From NCBI GenBank assembly GCA_025667525.1, contig CM046882.1:20658488-20722487 (forward strand): a DNA stretch of 64,000 nt. The letters are read 5' to 3'. Origin of the DNA: Glebionis coronaria. Lineage: Eukaryota > Streptophyta > Magnoliopsida > Asterales > Asteraceae. Under the pieces are notes generated by a model. The model was not told the origin of the DNA. It did not search any database and saw only the letters and a program-made list of their open reading frames with translations. Made by a program: the position numbers and the translations under genes. Shown here one piece after another: positions 10,463 to 22,474 of the stretch; position 1 is the stretch's first letter, and every line of letters begins with the position of its first letter.

Positions 10463-12979
10463 ATGCCGGAAACTTCTAGCCCACAATCACCTTCCACAAA
10501 CCCATCTTCACCAAGACTTAACCCTCCAGCAAATGACGATGATCTACCCCAACTTCTTGACTCAAGAGGTGGATCACACGTAACCAGTGTACCAGTCTTT
10601 GATGAAGAAGACTTTGCCAGTTGGAAGAGTCAATTTCTTGTATACCTTGATGGACTTGAACCTTTTCTCTTAGAAATTTTAGAAAATGGTCCATATATTC
10701 CCATGGCGCTTACATCTACTGAAGAAAACCCTCTTCCCAAACCTGTCAAGCAATGGACCTCAGCTGATAGGAAATTAGCAAACCAAGATAAACGTCTCAA
10801 AAGCATCATAATTTCCTGTCTAGTCTGTCATTCAGTGTCCCACAGCTAAACAAATGTGGACAGACCTCATTCTTGGCCATGAAGGACCCTCTGAAACAAG
10901 AGAGACAAAGATTCAGGCACTCAGACTTCAGTTTAATGCCTTTAAGTCACTTGAAGGTGAAAAGGTTCAGCAAACCTATACTAGGCTGAAGATTCTTCTA
11001 AATGACCTCGCTATGAATGATGTCACTATTGGTCAAGCTGAGATCAATGCTACTTTTGTCAACAGCCTTCCAAGAAAGTGGTTGAGCATGAATCAGACTC
11101 AGAGAGCTAACAACTCAATCAAAAATGATACCCTTGCTCAGCTCTATGGTAAGTACAATTATGAAGAAGGGCTGATCGATACTATCTACAAATCAGAGAC
11201 TGAAAGATTTGTAGTCCAAGGAGCATCTTCCAAAGCTTTGATCTCTGCAACACATCCTCATGACAGCGATTCTGATATTGAAGAAGATACCCGTAGCAGC
11301 CAAGAGTTCTTGTCAGACCTCAATGCAGAATTCCATGAAAGAGCATTGCTAGCCAACCAAAGAAGATACTATAAAAGATCTGGAAGAGTAGGATCAGCTA
11401 GCAAACCAACTGACAGGTCAAAAGAAACATGTTTTGCCTGTGGAAAGCTTGGACATTATCAAAAAGAGTGTCCTTACACCAAGACATCCTCACCCTCCTA
11501 TCCATCATCTTCATCCAAACCATACAAGTTCAAACAACATAACAACTCATCTCAATCCAATTCTTCAGACACTGAGAAGAAAGATTACAAAAATAAGTAC
11601 AAGGCACTTAAAGCTGAGTTAGAACAAATGAACTTGAAGATTGAAGCCATGTCCAAAAAGAAAGGTGGTGAGAAAAAGACAGAGAAAGGGTTGGTTGCTG
11701 AAACTTATGATTGGAATGATGAACCACTAACCTCAGATGAAGAAGACACCACAAGAGTCAGGGCTTTTATGGCGATAGCTGAGGATGAACCAGCTGTTGG
11801 AAAAGGTGATGCAAGATCAGGACAATGGGTTGACATCACAATGAAAAAGGTACACAGGCTTTTATCTATGTCTGATAGTGATGAACGTAAGCATGTCCTT
11901 GATTACACCATTGTTGATTTGCACTTTGTTGAGGAACAAAGGAAGAACCTACTTGATAAGTTTCACTCTGTTAAATCTGAAATGATAAATGCTAAGGCTG
12001 AATGTGAAACTCTCAGGCGGGTTAACTTAGAGAAAATATCCCTGCAAAATGAAGTAGCTAGATTAACCTTGAAAAACATAGCTTTAAATGATCAAGTCAC
12101 TGAATTGAACAAGATTATTGAAAAATGGCTGTGTGCTAGGTTTACTATTGATGAATTGCTTAGGGATGAAGTGCCTGCTGACTTAAACAGGGATATAACT
12201 GCTAAGAATAAAAAGCTGAGGATTCTCACCAAACCCAAAGACATTGTCTTTAAATCTACAGAGACTATTCATATGTCAGATACATCTTTGACTAATGACC
12301 CTGTCTCTGAAGATGTGGCTGAGCTACCACCTTTGCCCAAACTCTCTGGAGTTGAACCTAGCAGTTCTTCTAGATCTGCTAAGGACGAACTTAGGACAGA
12401 TATTGAGAATCCTCCAGCCAAAGTTTTTCGTGTGCCTGCTAAACAAACTGGTAAACAAGTAGCTTTTAAGCCTGTTACTACTAAAGCTGTGAATAAGGTT
12501 GACCCCACCACTGAAGATCGCCTTTTGTCTCTTATGAAAGAAGTAGAACTCTTGAAACAACACATTAAGCCTTCCGCTGAATGCTCTACTTCTCATGAAC
12601 CTAAGTCAGTCCTAGGTGAACCCAAAGGGGAAAGGTTAATCAAACCTTATTGCAATGTTTGTAAAAATTCTCACCATTCGACCTTAGATCATGACAGACA
12701 CATGGCAGCTAAAAGAGCTCAGACACCCTCTAGGGACAGACCACAGAGTTCCAAAAGACAATAGGGAAATTACAAATCTTATCCTCCCTGTAAATTCTGT
12801 GGGTTCACAGACCATCACTCAGACGAGTGTGGTGACTTTCCTGGGTGTGATATATGTGGGAGTTATAACCATGAAACAATGAACTGTCCATCCCAACGCC
12901 AAAAGTTTTTCAGGAACACAAGAGTTGCTAACAAGCAATTCAGGGAACCCACTGGAAAGTGGGTTCACCATAGGAACTA
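10463..12979 (+). pseudogene. gag: Sirevirus gag (capsid/nucleocapsid), frame-broken
   Basis: Gag forms the virus-like particle and binds element RNA. The ATG at 10463 opens 128 codons with the retrotransposon gag start (VPVFDEEDFASWKSQFLVYL). The frame is lost near 10,825-10,850, apparently by a small deletion, and resumes as the 10854 frame (MWTDLILGHEGPSETRETK...) to a TAG at 12762. A CCHC zinc knuckle, CFACGKLGHYQKEC, lies at residue 193 of the second part (nt 11430). After the TAG the same frame continues to TAA at 12977 and holds two more CCHC knuckles, CKFCGFTDHHSDEC (12789) and CDICGSYNHETMNC (12846). The middle is rich in charged, coiled-coil-like sequence. Whether the TAG is a natural read-through site or damage is open. 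Confidence 0.85.
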
Positions 12980-12997
12980 ATCTGTTTCTATGTATCT

Positions 12998-15900
12998 GTG
13001 CAGAAATATCTCAAGGAATCGGTATGGTATCTAGATAGTGGCTGTTCTAGACACATGACAGGGATTCAACAATACCTGCACAGATACTCAAAGGAGCCAG
13101 GTCCCAAAGTGGTGTTTGGAGATAACTCTTCAGGTGACACAGAAGGATATGGCTCAGTGAATTGCAATGGGATCACATTTACCAGGGTTGCATATGTGAA
13201 TGGTCTTAAACACAATCTTATTAGCATCAGCCAATTATGTGATGCTGACTATAAGGTTTTGTTTACTAAGACTCAGGGAACCATATTCAACAAAAATAAT
13301 GATGTTGTGCTGGTTGCACCTAGAAGGAGAGATGTTTATGTCATCAACATGGCTGTGTGCTCTGAAGACAGTTCAAATTGTTTTCTTGCCAAAGCCTCTG
13401 AAAGTGTCAACTGGCTGTGGCACAAAAGACTGTCTCATCTCAACTTCAAGAACATCAATAAGATAGCCACTCAAAACTTGGTTGCTGGTCTACCTTCAGT
13501 AATGTTTTCCAAAGACAAAACTTGTTCTGCCTGTGTCAAAGGAAAACATCACAGGTCTTTATTCAAGACTAGGCAATCATTCTCTATTGACAAGTGCTTA
13601 CATCTCCTTCACATGGACTTGTTTGGGCCTGTCAAACCTCAAACCATTAATCACAACAAATACACCTTGGTCATAGTTGATGAATTTTCAAGATATACAT
13701 GGGTGTTCTTCCTCAGAAGGAAAAGTGATGCAGCTGATACCATCATGTCCTTCATCAGACAGGTTGAAAATATGAATGATGTTAGAGTCAAAGCTTTAAG
13801 AAGTGATAATGGTACAGAATTCAAGAATCATCAACTTGAATCATTTTGTGATGAAAAAGGGATTTCTCAGAACTTCTCTTCAGCTAGCACTCCTGAACAA
13901 AATGGTGTGGCTGAAAGAAGAAACAGGACTCTGATTGAAGCAGCAAGAACTATGTTAAATGGTGCAGCCTTACCAAAGCAATTTTGGGGAGAAGCTGTAC
14001 ACACTGCCTGCTACACTCAAAACAGATCAATCATTGTCAAAAGACATGGCAAAACCTCCTATGAAGGTTTCAGAAAAAGATCTCCAGACGTCAGCTATTT
14101 TCATGTGTTTGGATGCCCTGTGTTTATTTATAACTACAGGGATAAACTTGGAAAGTTTGATGAAAAAGCTGATGATGGTTTCTTTTTGGGATACTCTTCA
14201 ACAGCCAAAGCCTTCAGAGTATTCAACATCAGAAGACAAGAAGTAGAAGAAACTTTCCATGTCAGATTCAATGAAGATGATGAAGTCATACAGAGGACAG
14301 GAACAGAGGGTGATGAAGTAGATTTTAATGAAAATATTTCTTTCCCAAGTGATGAGTTCACAGAACCCAGACCTACCAGTCATCACCACTCCAACACTCT
14401 CACTCCTTATGTTCCTGCTTTTGACCCTCTGTCTACTCACAACATAGAAGTTCCTACCTCTCAGGAACTTGATGAAGAAGAACCTCAAATCTCTGATGGT
14501 CCTTCTCATGATATTGATGACTCACCAATTCTTCAAATCTCTGAAGATTCTCCTGCTCATAATGAAATAGCTTCCCTTGATATGGCTGAAGAAGACTCTG
14601 ACACTGAAGTAGTCTTTGAAGAAAGCCCTCCTAGTCAGCAGGATGAGACTCAAATTGTACCAGTTGTGCCCTCAAGTACCCCTGTTCTTGAATCCCCAGC
14701 TCCTCAAAATAAGTGGTCAAGAGATCAACACATTCTTCTTGTCAACATTATTGGGGAACCAAATGCAGGGGTCACAACCAGACAGCGAATCCAAGACTCA
14801 GAGTCAGCCTCAGCCAATGAATGTCTATTTGCTGAATTTCTTTCTCAAATTGAACCTAAAAGAGTTGCTGAGGGTCTGGTAGAAGAAGGATGGGTAGCTG
14901 CTATGCAAGAAGAAATCAATCAGTTCAAAAGGAACAAAGTATGGACACTAGTGCCAGCTCCACCTGGAAAGAATATCACAGGCACTAGATGGATCTATAG
15001 AAATAAGATGGATGAAATTGGGAACATCATCAGGAACAAGGCAAGACTGGTAGCACAGGGGTTCTCTCAGACTGAAGGAATTGATTATGATGAAACTTTT
15101 GCACCTGTTGCTAGACTTGAGGCCATCAGAATCTTTCTTGCTTATGCTGCCTATATGAACATCACTGTATATCAGATGGATGTAAAGAGTGCCTTCCTCA
15201 ATGGTGATTTGGCTGAGGAAGTCTATGTTGCACAACCTGAAGGATTTGAGAACAGCGAGTTTCCCAACCATGTGTACAGACTTCACAAGGCAATGTATGG
15301 TCTGAAACAAGCTCCAAGAGCATGGTATGAAACTCTTTCAAATTTCTTATCTGAAAATAAATTTATCAGGGGTTCTATTGATAAAACACTCTTTACCTTC
15401 AAGGACAAGAGTGATTTCATCATTGTGCAGATTTATGTGGATGATATCATCTTTGGGTCAACAAATGTCAATCTTAGTAAACGTTTTGCTAAATTAATGA
15501 CCAAGAAATATGAGATGAGTATGATGGGTGAATTAACTTACTTTTTGGGCTTTCAAATTAAACAATGTCCTAAGGGAATTTCTATTTGTCAAGAAAAGTA
15601 TGTTAAGGATTTACTTAAAAAAATATGACTTAGCTGATTGTGCATCAGTGAAATGCCCCATGCTTTCACCCAACAACTTGGGCCCTGATGAGTCAGGGGT
15701 CTCTGTCAATGAGACTTTATATAGAGGCATGATTGGGCCACTGATGTATCTAACAGCCAGTCGTCCAGATATCCAATTCTCCACATGTCTCTGTGCAAGG
15801 TACCAAGCTAACCCAAAAGAATCCCATCTAGTGGCTGTTAAGAGAATTTTCAGGTATCTCAAAGGAACACCATCCCTAGGTCTATGGTATCCAAAGGAAT

Positions 15901-16391
15901 CAGGCTTTGATCTCAAGGCCTATTCAGATTCAGATTATGCTGGATGTTGTATTGACAGGAAAAGTACTTCAGGCAGCTGTCAAATCCTAGGAGGAAAATT
16001 GGTTGGATGGAGTGCTAAGAAGCAAAACTCTGTGGCTATGTCTTCAGCTGAAGCAGAATATGTCGCTGCAGCCAGCTGTTGTGCTCAGGTGCTCTGGATG
16101 AAAAGTCAATTGGCTGACTATGAAATCTTGTATGACAAAGTACCAATCTTTTGTGACAACACCAGCGCCATTGCCAAATCCAACAACCCTGTTCTTCACT
16201 CTCGTACCAAACACATTGATATCAGGTATCATTTTATCAGGGATCATATAATGAAGGGAGATATTGAGCTGCATTTTGTTCCCACAGAGCTGCAACTAGC
16301 TGATATCTTTACAAAGCCTTTGGCTGAACCTTCGTTCAACAGGCTAGTTGCTGAGCTAGGGATGCTCAATATCTCAAAGCCTGTGGCTTGA
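12998..16391 (+). pseudogene. pol: Sirevirus pol: protease, integrase, reverse transcriptase, RNase H (one frameshift)
   Basis: Copia-order polyprotein in a different frame from gag. From the frame start at 12998: protease [13 protein letters not shown] (Asp at residue 13); GAG-pre-integrase HHCC zinc region ending [10 protein letters not shown]; integrase D207 (HMDLFGP), D270 (RSDNG) and E306 (NGVAERRN), a DD35E spacing; RT with [11 protein letters not shown] near residue 725 and YVDD near 811. An A7 run at 15617-15623 shifts the frame and stops it at 15628. The RNase H domain continues in the next frame (15600-16391) with YSDSDYAG, SSAEAEYVA and the terminal DIFTKPL. The GTG at 12998 is not a real start: no ATG-led start is evident, so expression from gag by frameshift or splicing is presumed. 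TGCAG just before 13004 resembles a splice acceptor. Confidence 0.92.
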
Positions 16392-16741
16392 TATTAAATG
16401 TGTTCATTAAATGATTGATTCTATATTAAATGTTTATTAAATGTTTTTCACATGAAACTAAGTAGTTACTTTCCAAGTAAATGCAAAAAACATTCTCAAA
16501 TATTTAATCATTTATTTTTCGGATAACGAGGAGACAAACTTTTTGAAAGGTCAAGGGGACCTACTTGAGCAGTCATTTTCGCCCTTGCATTTAATACGGT
16601 TGAATAACTGTTCACTTAAGTTTGAATATATATTGTCTTCTTTCTCTTCTCACCCACCACCATTCTAAAATCTACTCCTCTCTCTAAATTCTTATCTCTC
16701 TCAACCATCCACCATTTTCATTCACCTTCAACCTTAAATCA
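16392..16741. other. pol to env-like spacer, CT-rich leader
   Basis: No ORF. The last 100 bp are rich in CT (CTCTTCTCACCCACCACC, CTCTCTCTAAATTC), as in plant 5' leaders, just before the ATG at 16742. This suggests a separate env-like transcript or the exon start of a spliced one. Confidence 0.4.
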
Positions 16742-17883
16742 ATGGCGTTTCCCGTTCCAAAGCCTCCAATGTGAACTTCGAGATCAACGAGAGCATCATC
16801 ACCTCCAACAACGCCATTGGATGGATTAAGGCACCAAACAGCACCTATTCAGATCTGGTAAATTTCATGCAGAATTGTGACCTAAATGAAGCCTTCACCA
16901 AATCTCCATCCACTTTTTACCAAGAATACCTTAGGGAATTCTGGTATTCTGCTGAAGTAGTAGAAGACACCATTACATTTAGCCTCTCATGCAATGAACA
17001 TCCCTTTGCCTTTTCCCTTAAAGACTTTTCTAATGTGGCCGGACTAAAACATGGAGATGAATGCTTAAAGACTGTTGACAAAAAGGCTGTCAAGGAAGCC
17101 CTGGCCACACTAAACCCTTGCCATGATGTTAATCCTGCCCTTACACCAGCTGAAGTCCTCGCCAAATCCCCTCTGAAGATTAAGTATTTCACCCCTATGT
17201 GGCGTGTCCTCTTCACCCACATTGTGAAGTCCCTGGGAGGAATGCAGGGATCACAGGATCAGATGTCGTCTAATCATCAGGCTATTACGTATGGATTAAT
17301 CTAGGGAGCTGATGTTGACGTTGGAAGCATCCTATTCTCAAACCTGGTAGAACAACTGAAGGGAAGGAATCAGGTCAGGGAAAAGAACATCTGTTATGTG
17401 CGCTTCCTGTCCCTGATCTTTGAGAGTTTGCTGGGAGAAAATTACCACAACAAGGCTTTGACTTCCCTTAAGCCCTATCGCATCACTGGCGCCATCTACA
17501 AGGAAATAGGAGCTGAGGATATCCCTGTCACCGCACACATGCTGAACGTGGCCAACCAGGTACCTAACGCTGAGAAGCCCTTGCTCCCTTCCTCTGAGAA
17601 GGTGAATACTTCTAGTGTCGCTGGCAAGTCTATGTCTTTGACCTCTGGGCAGCACACTACTAAATCCAAGGCTTCATCTGGCCAACAGCCAAAGAAGAAG
17701 AAAATCCCCTCTTCTTCCCACTCCAAAGCTGTTAGTAAGGCCAAGGAAAAGAAGATTGACACCGCCTCTGGTCCAGATACTCTTGTGGATTCAGAATCTT
17801 TGGCTGACAAACAACAGGCGTCTAGTGTCTCTAGGTCAGCAGAGACAACAGGAAACCAGCCAAACCAAGCTGATATCTCACAG

Positions 17884-18614
17884 GTAATCAGTGTACATTT
17901 TTAGAGGTTCACAAGCAACCACTCTCATTTGTCTGTAGGAGAGAGTGGTGAAGTTAGGGTAATCCTCGACCCATAGAAGTCTGTCATTACACTTAGAATA
18001 CTTTAAGACTTCTGTACACCCTGTCTTTGCACCAGGGAATGATTCATTTGTGTTTATAAAGCACCCCGATGACCCTGAACCCTCTAGACATTATTCAGAC
18101 TAACAACAAACTGAATACATTAATGTCTTAACCTTGATCATCTGTACTTCACACAGCCTCTTGGTTCCCTCCTTAAAAGAGTCCCAAAGGATTTATCCTT
18201 TCAGGGGGAGCTGAATCATCACCCTCAGCCTTCCTAGGGGCAGCGTAACAGGCGACCTACAACAACATATGTTTCACTCTTAAAAGATTCCCAAAGGTTT
18301 TACCTTTTGGGGGGGCTGAATAATCACACTCAGCTTTCCTAGGGGCAGCGACTGGCGATCATTAAACAACATATGTTTCACAATCAAAAGAGTCCCAAAG
18401 GTTTTTTACCTTTTGGGGGGGCTGAATAATCACACTCAGCTTTCCTAGGGGCAGCGAATGGCGACCATTAACCACACTTCATTCACACTTAAAAGAATCC
18501 CAAGGATTTATCCTTTGGAGTGGCTGAGTAATCACCCTCAGCCTCTCTGGGACAGCGAAATGGCGACCATTCACCTTATATTTTTCCCTGTTACTAATTA
18601 CAACAAATTTGCAG
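17884..18614 (+). other. Predicted intron in the env-like gene
   Basis: The donor CAG|GTAATC (17884) and acceptor TTTGCAG|GC (ends 18614) join the two env-like reading frames in phase 0. A branch-point-like TACTAAT is at 18592-18598. The intervening 731 bp contain no open frame but carry the four-unit hairpin array. The intron is inferred from sequence only. Confidence 0.6.
18173..18590. repeat. About 105-bp tandem hairpin repeat, 4 units, inside the env-like intron
   Basis: Units start near 18173, 18280, 18384 and 18489. Each has a stem CCAAAGG...CCTTT(T)GG, then in most units a G5-7 run (GGGGGGGCTGAAT), a second small dyad GCTGA...TCAGC, and the trailer CTAGGGGCAGCGA.TGGCGACC. The G-runs after purines look like copies of a polypurine tract. 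Multiple PPT-like motifs between pol and the 3' LTR are a known Sirevirus trait; their placement within an intron is my observation. Confidence 0.85.
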
Positions 18615-20888
18615 GCTGATATTGTACAGCCAGTCAAAGAGTCTCAGGTACATGAAAAGGAGGCTGAAACAATTACTCAGGACATTCCAAATGATGATGA
18701 ACCTCTGTTAAATGCTGATGAAGAAATGCTCTCAGTAGAAGATTATGTCTCTGAGTTTGAGCCCATGCCTGAAGATGAATTCCCTGAGGGAATGTTTGAT
18801 GAAGAGGATGAAGAAGATGAGGACGACCAGCTGTCTGCCTCTCCTCCTAAAGATATAGCTGTGTCCACACCAGCTGATGACAAGACTTCTCCTCTCAAGG
18901 AAGCTGTTGACACTCCAAACTCTGCCACATCTGCAACAACAGTCTTCCAAAGACCAACATATGATCCAACAGCCGAATTCCTCATGTTTGATCATCCTGC
19001 CCAGACCAATTTTGACTTAATTCCAAGGGGGGATGATTTTGCTCAGCAAAGCCTCAATATCAAGAATCTTCAGCCCGTACATCATCAATCTGATATTGAG
19101 CGCTTATCAAGGAAGCTGGATGTGATCAAGTCAGAGATGCACAATTTTACTGTGACATTTCCAGGCATCATAAAGAAGGCTGTGACTGAGGCTGTCACTG
19201 AGCCAATTCAGGATGGTGCACGAAAAGGTGTAGCCCAGGGACTTAGTCATCTCTCAACTCGAATCAAGGATGCTATTGACTCATCTGTCCCTGCTTTGTT
19301 TCGTGAACATGAACTCACCCTAGATAGGCAATTTAATGCTGTTCGCAACAGGCAATACAACCATGCAAACTTTATTGTCAGGCGTGTTCAGGCAAATACT
19401 AATGCCAATGCCAACCTCTTGCTGAAGATTGCCAGGGCTTCGAGAAAGAGACAACGTGCCATGGCTGCCTCTGTGGAGCAGATTGCAAGACGTTTTCAGG
19501 CACGTTCATCCAAGCATCAGCGAAGTAAGGATGAACGTGAGGGGGAGAAGAATACTACACTCAGCCTTGCATCTGCTGAACAAGGCTCATCATCAGCCAA
19601 TCCCTCAACTACACCTGTTCCTCTACAAGTCATCACACCAGTTATAGTACCTGATGATGAGGATGATACTCAGGGGGAGCAACAAACACAAGATGGAGCT
19701 GACTCATCTAAATCCATGATCTTAGTTAACATCAGCAAGCCTGAGGATGATGATGAGCCAGCAGCCAAGAAACTAAAATTCACTGTGAGCTCACTCCCCA
19801 AATCTATTCAAACTCAGGCTCAGACAGCGTTTCTCAAAAGAGCTGATGTTTTGAAAAACATAAGTGTGGAGTCCTCTGTCTCGAAGAAAGGAAAGGAGAT
19901 AGTTTTGGTGGATACTGACACCAAACTTAAGAAGATAGCTGCGATGCTAGAGACAGGAGGATCCACCACAGACCTTTCCCACTTTTCAACCTTTACACCT
20001 TCCGATGAGATTCCTTTAACCCCTGAAGAAATAGAGCAACAAGCTGAAGAATTCAAAAGACTAAATGAGCTCAAGACAGCCAAAGAATTAAATGAAGCTA
20101 CTCTGAGGAAGATGACACCACCTGAAAGGGAAAAACAAAAACAAAGGTTGAGGGAAATGGAACTAAAACGCGCTGAGGCCTTAAAGAAAGTCAAAGCTGA
20201 CTATGATGCCTGCGTGAACAACAGGTATGCTGCTGGCAAGATAACCAAGTTTAAATACACCATTCACAAATCCACAAACACCCCACAGATGATCTTATGG
20301 AGGGAAAACCAACAGAGGAATATGGATGTGTTTGACAACTTCAGGTTAAAGACACTTGGGTTATCAGAATGGTTTGAACTCGAAGCCTTAGCTGCCAAAA
20401 AGTCTGGACAGACAAATTTCCTTCTGCTTAAAACTCTTAAGGCAAAGTTTAACTGGATCAAGGAAACAGCTGCCAAACTCAAGATTGATCCCCCACCACA
20501 GCTTTTTGAACAAGAACCTCCAAAGACAAGCAACAAAAGAAGAAGAATTTCACAAATTGTTGATGAAACTTTTGTTACTGAAGATGTTCGTGTGGATGGT
20601 ATGCACAGGGATTTGATCCTTCCAAATGGTATTGTTGGCCCTGTTGATGGTCAGACATACTCAGTGCCTGAAAGAGGAATGGCTTTTATGAACAAGGCTT
20701 GCCAGTATGCTTTTCAGAGGGAAGATGAGCTGTGCTTGGCTTCAACTATTCAGCTACTCTGTCACAAGAAGTGTCTCAAGATCAACACAGAGTATTCCAA
20801 GAAGTTTGCAAAGACTTTGTAGGATGAAATTGATAACAGATTAGATGTGGCCGAAGCTGAAGAAAGAATTAAAAATGATGACTATTGA

Positions 20889-21066
20889 AGATAGTGTCAG
20901 CCCTTTTTACCTTCATCTTTTATTTTACTTATGTAATGAACTTGTAATTTTCTTTAAGTCTTAATAAAATCATGAGGTATGTTTGTTTAGATCTGTTATG
21001 TGTAAGAAGAAGCTGTTAAACTCACTTACCTTAACTTAGTTAGATCTAGCATTATTTATGTTTAAA
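20889..21066. other. 3' untranslated region of Sirevirus
   Basis: AT-rich, no ORF. AATAAAA at 20964 could serve as a polyadenylation signal. Confidence 0.4.
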
Positions 21067-21077
21067 TAGGGGGAGAT
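21067..21077 (+). other. Polypurine tract of the Sirevirus
   Basis: TAGGGGGAGAT immediately precedes the TG of the 3' LTR and would prime plus-strand DNA synthesis. Confidence 0.85.
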
Positions 21078-21822
21078 TGTTGGGAATCTAAACTTGTTAG
21101 ATTCCCTGATCATTGATTTAAACATAATTAGGCTGATAGATAGTCCCTTGCCTGTGCCTAGGAGGCAGGCAAGTTTCGCAAGACTCACAGAGATCCAAGT
21201 CTCTGTGAGCAACCTCAGAGGAGTCCATGTCAAAGACATTGTCAGGGAAGTCGAAGATTACCTGAAGACATACTCCTTGGCTGTGATGGATAACAGCCAA
21301 GATGTATTAGGGACTCTGAGGGGTTGAGAGTTAACAGGGGTGGCAATACCCAGATAACTCTCAGCACACATTGGACATGCCATTTGTGTGTTCGAGATTA
21401 TGAAGAATAAGGAAACTGTTTTTGACAACTGTTCCTTAAAGCATAATGGAAGACTACCAAGAATAGAAGGACATCATGTGACTGATGTGGGAACTTGTAA
21501 AAGCTTGTGTAGTCGACATCAAGTACTGTTTAAGTCAAACTCGTAACACTATAAATAGGATGTGCATCCATGCATTAATGTTTAACACTTTGAGATATTA
21601 AGAACATTAGTGAGTATAACTTAGTGAATCAAACAGCTACGACTGTATTCATAAGTTAGGGTTTATTGTTGTCCAAAGTGTGCACAACACATTGTCATCA
21701 AACGGTGTTATCCATAACACTTGTAATTCTTTATTATACAATAATAAGATTACATTTGAAAAGTAATACCTTGTGTTGATTAAGTTAAGATTAGGGTTTC
21801 TTGCATTGATTAGGGACTTTCA
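21078..21822 (+). repeat. 3' LTR of the Sirevirus
   Basis: 745 bp, with 8 substitutions and no indels relative to 9644-10388 by eye, followed by the AAAGT target duplication. It keeps the TATA box and three of the four hairpins intact. Confidence 0.95.
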
Positions 21823-22223
21823 AAAGTGATCTTAGTCTATACTTGAATAATTGCTTTGTGCTTATTCATTACCAAAGCCGTTTAACGTTTCGCCGGAAAG
21901 GCACGTCTTAAACCACTATATATGACACAAGCTCTTCGTTACCATTATTTGAAGATTGTCATTAATCCCTTGAGCATTGGTCCTAGTCTTGATTTACTTT
22001 CCTTGATTTCTCTCCACTTTACCGTTTTGCTACGAGTAGTCGTTTGTCCGTTTCGGTTCTTTTCGATCTTGATTTAACTCGTAATCCTTCGTTAAGGCAT
22101 ACTGCTTAGTGTTATGATGATCCAATGATATTCTAAAAGGCTCATGATTTAATCTTAAGTATTTTAGAAAAGCTTGGTTTTCAAAATTTGGCGTTTTTCA
22201 TAGATAAAAACCTGCCTCTGTAG

Positions 22224-22281
22224 GCGGTTCCTTATCTAGGCGGCTCAAACCCGCGGTACCTTATCGATAAGGAACCGCGGG
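22224..22281. promoter_or_regulatory. GC-rich palindromic module B
   Basis: CCCGCGGTACCTTATC at 22250 is followed directly by its near-perfect complement (to 22281, one A:A mismatch), a 32-bp palindrome. An additional copy, GCGGTTCCTTATC (22224-22236), pairs exactly with 22266-22278. A TATA-like TATTTTAT lies 31 bp downstream (22312), and a CT-rich leader with AAACCCTCTCTCTCCC follows. The layout is that of a promoter for the 22957 ORF. The stretch 21828-22223 before it shows no gene. Confidence 0.75.
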
Positions 22282-22474
22282 CAGAAACATTTGTCAGAGC
22301 GCCAGTTTGAGTATTTTATTCTTTTTGAAACCAAACCCTCTCTCTCCCAAAAACACACAGCCGACGGGTTTCTTGTTTTCCACCATTGTTGAAGCTTCCA
22401 AAACCTTCAATCACTCAAATTAATTGATTCCAAGTTATGGGTTTCACTCATCCATCATCTAACATCAATTAATT

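Larger units (their letters stand above)
16742..20888 (+). pseudogene. Sirevirus env-like gene, two predicted exons, damaged
   Basis: Exon 1 (16742-17883): the ATG frame ends after 10 codons, and a one-base frame change leads into NFEINESIITSNNAIGWIK... The N-terminal domain (FYQEYLREFWYSAEV...FSLKDFSNVAGL) is typical of the uncharacterised ORF downstream of pol in composite-plant Sireviruses. An in-frame TAG lies at 17302, after which SILFSNLVEQL...CYVRFLSLIFE follows, then a Ser/Lys-rich tail. Exon 2 (18615-20888): an acidic stretch (residues 60-75), a heptad-rich Lys/Glu coiled coil (near 20,040-20,200), a TAG at 20820 and 21 more codons to TGA. Exon 1 ends ...ADISQ and exon 2 opens ADIVQ in compatible phase. 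No convincing signal peptide or membrane anchor is seen, so 'env-like' is positional. Function unknown. Confidence 0.75.
9644..21822 (+). mobile_element. Sirevirus-type Ty1/copia retrotransposon with env-like gene, nested and defective
   Basis: LTRs of exactly 745 bp lie at 9644-10388 and 21078-21822, with a 5-bp target duplication AAAGT at 9639-9643 and 21823-21827, an iMet primer site at 10391 and a purine tract at 21067. The order gag, protease, integrase, RT, RNase H followed by a long env-like region is the Sirevirus (SIRE/Maximus) plan. The two LTRs differ at 8 positions by eye (about 1.1%), so insertion was recent. The coding region is nevertheless broken in several places: gag deletion/frame change near 10,830, TAG at 12762, one extra A at 15617-15623, a frame break near 16,750, TAG at 17302 and TAG at 20820. 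Movement therefore probably relied on proteins from a relative. Confidence 0.93.

Noticed and set aside
18173..18590. CRISPR-like array
   Set aside because: The whole 105-bp unit repeats, with no unique spacers; the context is a plant retrotransposon intron.
18609..18614. TTG as a start codon of the 737-residue frame
   Set aside because: Plant genes do not normally start at TTG; the position is better explained as the end of an intron (TTGCAG).
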